This document shows positions 1 to 11,880 of a DNA stretch of 64,000 nucleotides, in pieces (position 1 is the stretch's first letter; the number at the start of each line of letters is the position of its first letter). Both the position numbers and the translations under genes were made by a program. The notes under the pieces are model-generated. The model had not been told where the DNA came from, searched no databases, and saw only the letters and a program-made list of their open reading frames with translations. Location of the stretch: contig JAJNNY010000001.1 in assembly GCA_022453515.1 (NCBI GenBank), positions 682,001 through 746,000 on the forward strand. The letters are read 5' to 3'. The stretch is from Astrocystis sublimbata. Its lineage: Eukaryota; Ascomycota; Sordariomycetes; Xylariales; Xylariaceae.

Positions 1-161
1 CAGAGGCAGAGCGATCCGCAGGACTTTATAGAAATCCTATCGTAATAGGTCTGCTTGTCTTTACAGTCGCCGTCGCAGCATTCGCGCTCATCCTTCTGAT
101 CTACAGGTGGATCAATGCAGTCAGAGAACAGACTGTTACGCGAGGCGCGGGCGGCCCGTGA
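1..161 (+). CDS. C-terminal end of a small single-pass membrane protein (5' end outside window)
   Basis: The frame starting at base 3 is open from the window edge to a TGA at 159-161 (52 codons). It encodes a charged stretch, then one strong hydrophobic helix (about residues 14-36 of the visible part), then a short polar tail with basic residues. I do not recognise a family. The piece resembles the reading frame at 799-1080 in both protein pattern (acidic-Ala-acidic-Arg start, single helix, basic tail) and in the DNA just after the stop, so the two look like diverged duplicates. A competing frame from 107 overlaps it but has no membrane helix and no family resemblance. Upstream exons cannot be judged. 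Confidence 0.55.
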   Translation, partial: EAERSAGLYRNPIVIGLLVFTVAVAAFALILLIYRWINAVREQTVTRGAGGP

Positions 162-790
162 AGCGGGACATGGTCAAGGTAGGAATGCGGTGGAGTTACA
201 AAACATACGGTAAGTTCCTGTGTCTTCGCAGGAACAAGCTTTTGTCACAACCGAAGACATTCGTTAGAGGCAGCAAGGGTTTAATGGACAATATTGTTCT
301 AGATTGTGACGATGTTTCTCCGCATGCATTACCTACTTATCCTAATACGTCGGGGGGGAAACTTTCACAATAGCTTCAATTAAAGACTTCACAATAGTAA
401 GTAATTACTCACGATGCGTACATTTTGACAACACCCCAAGCTACCTACAACATAAATATTGCCATTTTCAATATTGAGAGCAAGTAAATGTGCCGTGATC
501 TTTGCAGGAAGGGATGGCAAGTCTCCTTTGCTGTCAAGAGCTAAGCAGCATGATAGCCCAGAGCGTTGTTCCGTTTTGCACTTTCGCAACAGAGCCATTT
601 TTGTCTCTGACGTATCGGCTTTGTTCCAACATGAGCTATTTTGAATATGAAGAACTTACATAATAGTTCCTCACAAATCGATGATAAGCAATAGTACCTA
701 CCACTCACTTAGCGCTACTCATCGAGTCACTCATACTATTCTTACTACGAATCGAGACTGACTTCTCCCTAACGAAAACTCCACATCAAA
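162..790. other. Intergenic, no gene seen
   Basis: This stretch holds the 3' flank of the truncated gene and the upstream region of its putative paralogue. Only short unsupported ORFs are present. About 35 bases after the first stop resemble the matching position after the second copy (see findings). Confidence 0.6.
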
Positions 791-1080
791 ATGGCTAACC
801 CCCTTGCTCTTCCATCAGTATACTCGTCCTTGGCGCTCCTTTGCTTGCCCTAGCCGCGCCCCTCAGCTCCAGCGACGTTACTGATGCCCTATCCCAGAAT
901 CAGAACTCACTCCTGTTCGACGCAGACAGAGAAGGCTGTGCAGCGGTGAAAAATGCGCTTATCTTTGCAGGAGTCGTCATGATACTCATGGTGGCCTTTT
1001 TGATCAGGGTGTGGGTTAGAATAATGATCCCCGGTGCCAGACGTCTGGCCCGTGATGCCCCTGGAAATCTCAGGGTCTAG
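791..1080 (+). pseudogene. Small secreted/single-pass membrane protein gene with a one-base frameshift near its start
   Basis: The ATG at 791 sits in a good context (ATCAAAATGG), but its frame stops after 20 codons. A second frame, open from 799 to the TAG at 1078-1080, continues naturally: a hydrophobic leader ending in Leu-Ala-Leu-Ala-Ala-Pro, a polar spacer, then one membrane helix (about 951-1015) and a basic tail. The two frames would join if the C5 run at 799-803 had one more C, giving a typical signal peptide. So this is either a real frameshift or a homopolymer base-calling error. No in-frame ATG precedes the leader in the second frame. The family is unknown, and a spliced alternative using an upstream exon cannot be excluded. 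Confidence 0.5.
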
Positions 1081-4000
1081 ACCAGGTAGGACACAGTGGA
1101 GTTGCAAAGCATATGGCAGCTTGCAGACTGAGAGTAGATCGCTATTTCTTGCCAGAAATCTCTGAGTGCATCTGTCATGACCCAAGGCGTTCAATGAACA
1201 AGTATAGATAGAGCATTTATTGTTTGATTGCTGCGCATATCACGAAGCCAAGGACAATTTCACAGAGCTAGGTTAGTTAGCTCTTTGAGTCGCAGTCGCA
1301 ATACTGAAGCATTTTGTCCTTAATGCAGACTTTATCTCAATTGCCGTGGGAAATGGTTTCTTGGCAGCATAACATAAATCTATATATATCCACTTGAATT
1401 GCGAGAGCTTCGAGACTCACATGTGCATACTGGTGCATACTGTTTGTTACGGTTCCATGAGCAGGGTAGACAGCTAAGTCTGAAATTACAAGGGTTTCTC
1501 CCAACGACATTGAGGTATTATTGTAAAGACCTGCGACACCAGAACTCAATTGATAACCGTGCTCAAGATATCTAGTCCTGTCTGTGTTGCGTTGGTAACC
1601 AGAATGGAATGGGGTAGCATTTTCAATGTTTTGTGATTATAATTCTTTGCATTCCCATTACCATGAGCCTCAAAGGCCACCTATGTAATTAAGCTTTCGA
1701 CCTATCAGCTGTTCGGCAGGGCTCATGATGGCTAACTCGTAGGAAGAGGTAAGATTTAGTCGCACGCAGCAGCAAGTGGGACCATGAATACAGACCCATG
1801 TGGTCTTGAAATGGATCTGTATAATACGTGAGGTCGACTACCACGTGCCAAGGAAGCTTCAAAAGTCAAACGATATAGTATGTTATCTGCCGAATCTAGA
1901 ATGGACGATAGTACACATATAAATCAAATAACAGTGTAATGGCGGCTAAGAGCCACTTCGCCAGAGAAGCTGAAATTCACGGGGTGCTCATTCGAGGTGC
2001 AAGGGGCCAATTGAAACCCCCATCGTCTACAATATCGGAGATTGACAGTTGGGTGGAACTTCTCCTTTGGGACGGACTGGGCCACTTGCCCCCGCAAACT
2101 CGACGAGATCCTGATATATTCGGAACCCAGAGTGGAGGTATAATTCTGGTATAATCAGCCAGAGATGGAAAGCCTTGCATACTTTTGACGATACTAGGTA
2201 GCTCGCAGTACTGACTGCATTGCCGTATAATAAAAATCTGAAGATTGAACCATCGTAACCGCCAATGTAACATCAACAGATCCACCGAGTGCTGCCAGCA
2301 CCTACCTCAGGTTACGTGTAAGTAATTGGATCCAGTCATTCTTTCCTAGCTTCCACTGAGAGGAGTTGGTCACCGCTTGCCTGCCTCGCCTGCCCTCACC
2401 GTTCTACCTGCTTTCTTCACAAATGATGGTGTTGACTCATGTCGCAACCCGATTGTGTAATCATCTCCGGACACGTGTATGAACTCCCCCGCGATAAATC
2501 AAGGCTTTTGGTGACGAGTCAGTGACGAGGGGGCAAGGTGTGATACTCGCAGTCACATGCAGGCTGCAGAGCACTTCGAGATTGCACCCAATGGAAAATA
2601 CTCAAGTACCTATGGAATGTGGATAAGAAGTATGCCAACTGTCATGTGACGTCGTATAGTGTTCGTGTGCAAAGATCGCCGGGGAGGAGCTGCCTTATCA
2701 GCGAGGCCTTCTACGGCTTCGACGCAAGCGAGGCGACAGACCATGGCGACATGGTGGCATGGAAATGGACATTGAAATTCTGGTGATGAGGACAGGAGGA
2801 TGGATCTGTGCACAGCTGCAGCTTGGGGCTTTGCTTCCACTTCTGGCTCTAGGCGACTACCTAGGCTCGCCCACTTACAAGACGGGCTGAGTGGGTCCGG
2901 CAAGAGTTAGGTAGGCCGGTAGGTAAGTAGGTGCCTACATCGAGCTCTAGTCGCTAGCCTCGAGCCCTGCGTGCCCTGCGTGCCCTGCTGGCAACCCTGC
3001 TCCAAGCCGTTGGGTGGGGCAGCTGGCAGCTTTCGAAACAGTGCCAAGCGGCCAGGTTGTGGTGCACCAAGTCTCAGCTCGTTCCGAACTCGTTCTCCCC
3101 GTCGCCTTTGCCCTCGGCCCTCTCTCAAACCTCACACTGCACCAACATCCGCTCTTCTACCTAAGGACCAGACAGAGTCCGTCACGGCTAGTGCATGTAA
3201 AGCACATGCATTCCGAGTCCGACAAATACTGGCTCGGACGGTCCCCAAGACACACTTCCTGCAAAGCATGCATCGCAGTCACGTTGAGCCGAATAGAGAT
3301 GGCAATTCGTATCCTCGTTTTCTTGTCTGTCGAGCCTGTCCTTACTGATCCGTTCACGATTCCCAGTTGAGGCTGTGCTCCATTGGTATATTGAAGGGAA
3401 ATGAGCGGATCCGTACTGTATCACACAACGGCAATTCCTTATTTTCCCTGCTCTCATCCCCTCCCCCTCCCCTTCTGGCCCCCCTCTCTCTCATGTGCTC
3501 TTCTCCCCTTCGTCTCATATTCCGCAAGGTTCCCGTCTCTATGCGAACTAGCGTAGAGCTTCTCTGCAGCCAAGATGGGTTTAGAAGCGACCGACTAGAC
3601 TGCGAATGTTTAGCGAGGAACACCATTCTGGTACGAGTACTAAGTATGCTGCGCATTATCCGCTAATTGTCCGATTCGCTCAAGGGGCCCATGGCAGAAG
3701 ACCTGGTTTCTGGGAATCGGCTTCACACCCTTTCGGACGCATAAATGATCCTCCCGGTCATCCGCTGTTACGAGACCGTGCTGGTGTTGAGTTCTTCTCG
3801 TACTTAGACGTAGTACAAATCCACGAGACCTACCTCGTACGTGCTACATTGCACCAAAGATTGGAAACACACCATCAAGCTTGCCAGAGCATGAGATGAT
3901 AAGCGTTGTCGACCCTACCGAGACATGAACCTTGGTAGCATGAACACCATCTAGGTTCAGGCAATGAATCAATTCCATTGAACAAGCCGATAGCTTGCTT

Positions 4001-4657
4001 GGGTGCAGCGCCGTTCACGCTGTCTGTCACGTCTGGCTACTTGATCAACCCCAAGTGTGGTACCATGCTAGCCAGCATCTTCGCCAACTAGCCGCTGCAA
4101 CGTCATGATGTGCAAAAACGATGTAATAATAACTCAGTTATGCAATCGGATACTCACTCTCACTCATCGAACGATGCAAAAGCTGAACCAATAAAAGGTG
4201 TGTTTCACGATCGCCTATGTGGTGCTGCATGAAATCGATTTAAGGTGCCCTTGCCGGACCCCCGTCTATATGATGCCTCTAAGCAGGGCTATCCTGACTC
4301 GTCTCTACTCTGTACTGTGAGCATCTAGTGAGCCTCCGGGTCCCCCCATTCTGTTACTCACCAAGCAATTGGACCCTTGACTACCTTACGGAGTGGACTG
4401 GGGGACGCTGCACCAACGTTGGGCACCGTCTCACTTGCATTGACATACAAGACTCGATGAGGCCCCGGGGGCGAATCAACAGCCCAAGGCTACCTTCCTA
4501 TCCTTCGTTTCTGTTCGTTTGCGGTGCAACCAGTTGTTCGTTTCTACCAGTCCATCTTTTCCTCATTCTTACACTCGTTAGAAGCATAGCTTCACTACCA
4601 ACTTTCATGTCTTTAATACCCAGCTAAATTCAAATAAACTGACCGTCTCGAGAAAGG
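1081..4657. other. Long intergenic region without a recognisable gene
   Basis: Many overlapping ORFs of 60-125 codons occur on both strands at 1.9-2.3 and 2.6-3.9 kb. None has a recognisable domain, and none could be extended by plausible splicing. A pyrimidine-rich block (about 3440-3540) and the C/T-rich stretch at 4500-4650 look like fungal promoter or 5' UTR sequence. The latter lies directly before the DUF6536 gene. Confidence 0.5.
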
Positions 4658-6787
4658 ATGGACCAGATAGTAATTCCGCCCAGGAACAACGGCGGCATGC
4701 ATTCATACAGATACACATACGATGATGATGGTGGCATACGGAATGTGGAGCGGATGTCAAGGTAGCTCAAGTCTGAATGTTCAATGACTTCTGTGATCTA
4801 ATTGGCGATAGTATCCAAGAGGCTACCGAGTATACAACCTCAAGGTCGGGCCTCCACTCGAGAAGTACAAAATCAACACTACTATGGCCATTTCACCACC
4901 GCAGCAATTCCGAAGCCCCTTCGACAACACGATCTAGTCGGCTGGGAGGACGATTCCGCTCGGGCACTTGGGGCACTCGGAGTATGCTGCGATTCGATGA
5001 TACAGCCAGTATCGACCAGAGCATCGTACCCGATTACGTGATCAACTTCATGAGGGGGGAGACACCTGAGAGTCTGGCAAGGAAAAAGGAAGCAAGGCAA
5101 TGGGGGGAGCGCAGTGTCAACATCACGCCGCCTCGTCGCAACACGTTATCATCCCATCTCGTCGAGTTGGGCGATTACTTCAGCTCAGTGAGAAATCCTT
5201 CGGGCAACCCTAGCAACCGGAGCGTTTTTGGTGGACATTTCACAGGATGGCGAGGCGGTGTTCTATACAACACACTGTTATCATCCTTAATCTGGATCGT
5301 CGGCATCATCGGTTTGATCCTAGTTGTCACCAAGACGAAAGCGTTCTCGGGGCAATTGACCATCTTCTCGGGAGACTGCGCGACGGCGAACCGAATGAAG
5401 GTAGGAATCCACGTTGTGATAAACGTATTCACCATCATCCTCCTCGCTGGGGCAAACTACGTCTTCCAAGTCCTTACAAGCCCGACGAGGAAGGAGATCG
5501 ACGTAGCACACAAACACAGGCTGTGGCTCGACATTGGCGTGTGTTCGTTGAAAAATACCCTCCACATCTCAGGACTCCGGGCGATCCTCGCCATTGCCAC
5601 GCTACTTGTGGCCATTGGGATCACAGTAATGTAAGCTTTATCCTCTGGCCCAGTGCGAAGCTCCTTACTAACGTCATTCCAGTTTTAATGCAGTAATTTT
5701 CTTCACACAAAGCTCGCAGAACGAGTGTGGTGTGAACGTAAACGGCTCGATGCTCGCCATTGTGGCAATCTTGAACATTGTTCTAGTCATCGCCATGGCC
5801 GTTATCTTGACAAGAACCTCCTACAGGCCCATTGCCACCCTCGGCGATGCCCTCCGCTCATTCCTCCGTGTACCCGACGAGACGACAGCCAATGCGTCTC
5901 TAATGACGAAAACCGACCTCCAGCAAGGCAACTGGGGCACGATGGACGTAAACAAGCAGTACGTGCCGCGAAGCCACTATTGGCTCGAGGCGCCCTCGCT
6001 CACCCGCTGGATATTCACGATCCTCTCATGGCTCGCCGTCGCTGGCCCCACCGCCGCCGCCATCGCCCTCATGGCGCCCGCCTCCCCCGAGGGCGTGAGC
6101 ACACCCTTCGGAACCGCCACCTCTGAGACGACGTTTAAGTTCCCTTCGACCATCGACATCACGGATCTCGGCCTCCTTGTCGCGCTGCCGCAGCTCCTCC
6201 TCTCCGCCCTCTACCTCTCTACCAACGCGCTCCTGACGACGTACTTCCAGTCCTACGAGCTCTCCCTCTACGCCCAAGCGCCCCCGCGCTCCCTGCGCGT
6301 CTCGTCAAGACAAGCCGGCGCGCAGATGGCGAGCCTATACCTCTCCCTACCGCGACCTGTATCATGGTTCCTCCTCGCCACCTTCGCAGCCCTCGGCTTC
6401 GTGCTCTCGCAGGCCGTCTTCCCCGTCATCGTCCCCAGCTCCACATCCTCAACCTCAGCATCAATCCCCCAAGTCGCCCTCAACCCGCAAGCACTCCTCA
6501 TCCTTATCGTGCTCCTCGCAGTTCTCCTCTTCGCCGTGCTCGCTCTCGGTCTCCGTCGCACAGCGCCCATGCTCGGCGAGGAGAAGGGCAACCCGCTCGC
6601 TATCAGCGGCGGGTCGTGCAGCGCGCTCATCTCCGCGCGGTGCCACGCCTCGCGCGACGAGGGTGAGTTCTGGCTCGGGCCTCTGAGCTGGGGTGTCGTG
6701 GAGGAACCGAACGGAGACAGGCCTGGCCGATGTGCCTTCACGGGCTCAGCGGTTGGCGTGCTGGATACGGAGAAGGAGTACGCTTAA
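4658..6787 (+). CDS. DUF6536-family multi-pass membrane protein
   Basis: Three exons (4658-4761, 4812-5630, 5683-6787) encode 675 residues. The first exon was found by splicing: its donor at 4762 and acceptor at 4811 (with a CTAAT branch site) restore the frame, and an in-frame TGA lies just upstream of the ATG. The N-terminal ~175 residues are Ser/Arg-rich and probably cytosolic. From about residue 180, the Gly-Trp-Arg-Gly-Gly start, a first helix and the Gly-Asp-Cys...Asn-Val-Phe-Thr pattern fit the fungal DUF6536 domain. Several more helices follow, and the C-terminal part carries the family's GGSCSALISARCH element and a conserved Trp-Gly. The molecular function is not known. The family is restricted to fungi, and I infer a plasma-membrane or endomembrane location. 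Confidence 0.9.
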
Positions 6788-8002
6788 ATGCGCGTTGCCC
6801 CTCCGTAGACAGGTCAAGGGTATATAAATACACAGGTTGGGTTCGGTTTGGTTATGGATAGGTCTAGTCATTTACTCGGCGCTTGGTTGGTTGGGATGGA
6901 ATCTCGAAATGGATCTGGGCATCAAGGGGAAAAGTTACCTGAGTGGATCCCTTGCGTTAAGTACATGGGCCATTTGAAATATTGTTTACTTACTTACTAC
7001 TACTCCAGCACTTACTTAGCAGTGCTGCCATCATCGTCATTTCGGAGGGCTGGATATATACCCGTTGGTTTCTTGGTTTGTTTATCTGTGTCCTTATTTA
7101 TTAGACATATTACATTGGCGTATGTATACACACACAGCCCGAGGTCTCGATGACTTTTTTCAAAAGCTAGGAGGCAATTCATTGGTACTCAACAGAGAGC
7201 AAGCAACAGCGTACCACAGAGTATGTCGCGAATACATAAAAAAGAAAATAAAATAAAGAAAAATTAAAATCTCAATTTATATATATATCATGGTTTCAAT
7301 CTTTATCAAACGTAACGGGGGGAAACGCTTGCCCTTTCCTTGCACACAGCTATAGCTACACAATAGAATCGATTATGTTATACACAGTCAATTTATATAT
7401 ATATCACTTGAGCTCGTTGCTATCTTTTAAAAGTTTACTTTCCTGCCTGTACTCAACTCATACATACAGAATAGGTTACACATTACCCAGCAAAGCGCAC
7501 GCACACATTACATGACTGTCAACACATCACAACAAACGATTTCTCACCGGAATGAAAAGCCAAAAAGGCAGCCAAATGAGCAGCCCGAGAACAGCTTCGA
7601 TTCGATTCGATTCGATTCGATTCGATCTCGACGACCCAATCCAAGCAATCAGTCAGTCAGTAGAGTGATGATATATAGCTACATCCACCATTTGTCAAAC
7701 GTACAAATATCCATCCTAGCTAAATTCCAGCAAGCAAAAAAAAAAGCCCAGTCCAGTCCACAAGACGCCGCGCTTACCCCACTATATTTACAGTTGTGTT
7801 TTTTCTCAGATCCGTTGTTTTTTGATCGATCAACTCCGACTCCGCCCATCCATCCTTTGGACTCCTCTTTGCTTGTGCGAGGGAAACAAAATAATAAAGA
7901 AAGAGACGTGGTTTTGCATCGACGCCTTGATAACATGTTGAGTGCTTGCAAAGACAGTGGTTCCACCCATACCTTCCATGGCGATGCTTTAGGCAGCTCC
8001 TC
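6788..8002. other. Convergent intergenic region, AT-rich
   Basis: This is the shared 3' region of the DUF6536 gene and the leucine-rich-repeat gene. It holds AT-rich runs (7240-7290 and 7390-7405, each with a TTTATATATATATC motif) and a pentanucleotide repeat. The 164-codon ORF at 7512 spans that repeat and has no domain, so I do not call it a gene. Confidence 0.6.
7596..7625. repeat. (TTCGA)6 microsatellite
   Basis: Six exact tandem copies of TTCGA are followed by a partial TC. They lie between two convergent genes, so they are probably not translated. Confidence 0.95.
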
Positions 8003-11000
8003 CTAATCCGTAACAGCCTCCTCCTCATCAGCATCAACAACCGCACTCCCCTGCGGCGCTGGATCGGCATCAGCACCAATCTTCGCCCCAATCCCATTCA
8101 CATTCGCGTTCGCATTGGTCTCGACCTTGATATTCGCCCTGGCCTTTTCCTGACTCTCGAGGAATACATCCCAGTACGCCGGATCCTTCTCCCTCAACAA
8201 CTTCCATATGCGATCCCTATCGTCCTCAAACGCCTTTACAATCCCCTTCTCCTCCACACTCTTCCGTATGTGTTCATAGTCCTCCATCAGATCCTCCATG
8301 AGACTTGTGACAAGCGTCACGTGGTGTGGGTTGTTGCTGATCTGCAGGTCGTTGTTGAGCTCGTTGAACTGCTTCTGTGACATGAACGAACGGCGGAACT
8401 TGTGTCCCACGCGGAGCGCACGGCCTTCTTCCTCGCTGAAAGCCTTAGATGTGTGCGAGATAATGGAACTGGAGCGCGAGCGGATCTTGGGGTGCAGCTC
8501 CGTTTCGATGTCTTCGGTGTCGGAGAGAGCGAAGGTCTCGTCGACGTCTTGTGGCTCTGGCGACGGATTGGCCACAGGAGCTGTTGAGCTGGGCCCCGAT
8601 GGCACCTCGGTGGAAACTTCCGACTCTCTCGTGTCCGGGAACTCGTCTTCGAACCTGTTGATTATGCCCTCTATTGTCTGGTCCAGGAAAGCTAAACGAT
8701 CTGTAGTACCATCAGCTCCATACGGGCAAAGGGGAGAAATAAGGAAACTCACGGTAATTGCTTATGTCCTCTCTAGCGGACGCTTTGGCACTCGCTAGAG
8801 CGGGCTGCAAGCGTGCTCGAATCTTTCGCGCAGTTGTAAGTAAGTGTTTAGACATATCCTTGGCCTTCCCAGGAGGCAACGATGGCCGAGCCACCGCAGA
8901 TCCGTTCTCTGGTTCCCGTTGGAACTCGCCTGACTGGCGTGCTGAAGCAGTGCCCTGGTTTTTGAGAACGCAAGCGAGGGCCTTGGCAACTCCGGTACCG
9001 CCAATGACATAATCCTCATCCGGCGCCAGATCATCATCATCTTCGGTCACGATGGGATAATCTTCCTCATGGCCTACAATATGTCGTAGAACATCAGGAT
9101 ACTTTTCGAGCTTGAGGACCGACTCGTCGGCAAATGACCCTGAGATATCGGACACTCCTTGCAGATTCCGCATAGTGTATGCCACCACTCGGTTGGCCAA
9201 CGCCTTCAGGAGCTCTCCAGACTCTGGACTCGGGTCGTCGATGTCGATCTTGATTAATGTCTTGGACACTCGAACAGCAGCTAACAATGATGCGTATAAT
9301 GCGCATGCTTCCTCTTGCGCATCCTCTGTCCTAGCATCCGCAAGCCGAACCAAATCTGGATTCTCGAGCAGATTAATATGGGCGAGTTCCTTGACTTCAG
9401 GTAGGATCTCAGCTAGTGCAATAGCTTGTTCTGCGGACAATGAAACATCGGCAAGGTGTAGCCTTCTCAGGCTTTCCATTTTAGGGAGATATCTGGGACA
9501 TGAACGGTCAGCAAATTTCTACGTGAGCATCTGATTTGATACGACCTACCGGCGAAGTGAAGATGTGGCATTTGAATCCGACTCAAAAAGAGCATGATTG
9601 TGCGAAAGGTCGAAGAATTTGAAGTTGGCAAGCCCCAACAGCTTTGGAAATAGCTTGCATAAAGACGGAGTATTCAAGTTGCAATTGGCCAGACTGAGGG
9701 CCCAAAGCGAGCCGTTACCCTCAATAGCGCCTGCTATTGTTTCTATGTGATCTCGGAGGTCATTGCCACCAAGATCAAGGCCCTCGCACCGGTTGCTGCG
9801 TAGGTACTTTGCTACGTGCTGCACGCCGGTTGCGTCAAGGCTGTTGTGTGACAGCCCGAACCTCGTCACGCCTGATTTCAACATCCCGTCGATAATGCAT
9901 TCCAGCTCACTCGACGTGATGCCTGTAGCTCCTAGGTTGAGTAGTTCGAGCTCTGGTCCAGCTAGACGATCCGCAAGAGATTTGGATAACAGCGAGGACA
10001 CGTCAGCAGGTGCAGATATACTGTGTCCATGGTGGCCGTGGTGGCCAAGGTGACCGAGAGCAGATTTGGGCTGTTCCACTACAGCTGGAAACTGCAGCCC
10101 CCCAAGATCTAGACATTTGATAGAACGACACATGTGAATGAATAGACAGATGTGTTTCCACCCATCTACGCCCACCTTGTTGTTCTTCAGGACTAGTCGC
10201 TCTACAATGCCACCCTGCGCAGCAGAGTCAAGCATTTTGTTCGCCGACCTGCGGTACCTGGATCTCGGCCTTTGAGCTGCAAGGAGGCCAGACAAGACGA
10301 CCCGCACCCCCTCATCTGTTAGGCCGCAGTCCTCTAGGCAAACCTCGCGGATGGGAACAACGGCGAGAAAGTCTCCGAGTGTTTCTATGTCGGTTAGCGA
10401 CAAGTAGTAGCCCGTCAAGTCCAGTTTGTCGACGATCCCGTCAGTGCACCCTTCGGTGGTTTTCGGGAGTTGACCAGTGATTTTTGTCAGTATGTCAGTT
10501 TCTCGGAGCTGACAGCACCTTCGATATATCCTCCCCGGGCTCGTCGTCTGTGTTACCTGGCGTCGCGGCGACCGAGTGGGCGAGGACTTGTCATCGGTCG
10601 AGGAATCGGTGTCAACATGAATCTCCATGGGAATAGCCCCTTTCTCCAGCGCTTCCTTTCGCTTCTGTTCCTTTTTGGCTTTTCTCTCAGCCTCACTTTT
10701 CTTTTTCTTCTCTTTCTTCCGCGTGGTTTCCTTCTCTGGCTTGGGTTGTTCTACTGGTTTGGACGTGGAGTCTTCTTTTTTTTCGCTTAAGGTCGCAGTA
10801 CTCTCCACCTGGGACTTGGGAGGAGAGGGTACGGGGTTCTGGGCGACGCCGTCCTTCTCTTTCTGTTCCTTCTGCTCCTCCATGGCCTTAGCTTCTTTCA
10901 ATGCGAGACCCTCGCTCTTCTCCGCCATCTTGAGCTTCTGGTTCTGTTCTGTACCTGGCTTGGACGGCATCGTCTCGTCATTGTACCTCGGCATCGGAGC

Positions 11001-11880
11001 AATCTCGACATCAACGCAAAACGCAACGCGGCGCAACTTGGCCTGATGTAGTTCGCTCAAACGACACCTTTCCCGTTTCTGGTCGACATTCAAAACCCGG
11101 CGCTCGACAAGCCCATGGCTTGCCCTTGAGCCCGCAGTGATGGGCGAGGCAGAAGACGACGATAAGCGACGAAAGACACCCAGAAACCCCGGCTGACCAC
11201 TTCGCGGAGGGGCGGGAGTATAAGGGGCATCGCCGGTTTGGCGCGCTGCATGCGGGAGAACGGCATTTTTACTTGGGGTAATCTTGGGCAGTGGTGTTAC
11301 ATCGTCGGCATCAGCATCGGACTTGGGTGGCGTGCTCGCGGCTTGCGCCTGGCCGTTGGAGGGCGAGCCGGAGAACTTGGATGATATGTTCGAAAACCAA
11401 GACGACCTTCTCTGTGGCGGCGTGCCATTCGATCCTGCGGAGTCGTTCGACAAGCTCCTCGTCCTACTTCCTCGTTGGGGAATAGGCTTAGCGGGTGTGG
11501 ATGTCGGGGTCGGAGTCGCATTGGATGTCGAAGTCGTGGAGGCGGCAGGGGAAGGAGAGGGCGAAGAAGAAGGTCCTTGCGACTGGGACTGCGGCGCCGC
11601 CTTCCCATTGGTCTTGTTGGCGGTGGCGGGCTCTGGGGTGTGGTTCGAAACGGACGTGCCCTTGTCGTTCTGTGAGGGAGAGGGAGAGGGGGTGTGGTGC
11701 CCATGTCTATTCAGTAGGTCTGTAATATAGAGCAAGAGCTGATTAGCGAAATCAAGTCATATGTTGACGCTGGAAGTCGTCGATGCAGGTCCCGGTGAAT
11801 GGCCATACAAAGAAAGGGAAAATATGGATGGATATACCTTTACCATGGGTCATCCAGCCCACATCTAGCACCTGTTCCAT
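8003..11880 (-). CDS. Large leucine-rich-repeat (RNI-like) protein
   Basis: Four exons on the minus strand (11880-11844, 11719-9550, 9492-8753, 8700-8003) give 1214 residues, with phases consistent at all three introns. Exon 1 is only 37 nt and starts in a CACCATGG context. The order is: a Ser/Pro/Thr-rich disordered N-terminus, a short conserved-looking block with Arg-Val-Ala-Phe-Cys-Val-Asp-Val-Glu, a Lys/Glu-rich coiled-coil-like segment (about residues 270-385), then leucine-rich repeats of ribonuclease-inhibitor type (about 435-800; units such as LDLGGNDL and LSLANCNL), and an acidic C-terminal region. I recall similar fungal proteins being labelled Mhp1-like or cell-wall biogenesis, but that name is not demonstrable here. 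It is likely a cytosolic scaffold. The open frame continues about 40 codons upstream of the chosen ATG without another ATG, so an extra 5' exon is possible. Confidence 0.9.

Noticed and set aside
1939..2154. 71-codon plus-strand ORF starting with an ATG
   Set aside because: The reverse-strand ORF over the same bases is longer, neither has a recognisable family, and no exons could be joined to it.
3606..3899. 97-codon plus-strand ORF with an intron-like GTACGAG..CTCAAG just inside it
   Set aside because: No domain, composition like non-coding DNA, and competing ORFs of similar length on the other strand. Splicing it did not yield a longer coherent protein.
4328..4627. 99-codon frame just before the DUF6536 gene
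   Set aside because: It starts with GTG, has no domain, and sits in a C/T-rich stretch typical of a fungal 5' leader.
7512..8006. 164-codon plus-strand ORF
   Set aside because: It reads through the TTCGA microsatellite and poly-A run and overlaps the 3' end of the opposing leucine-rich-repeat gene.
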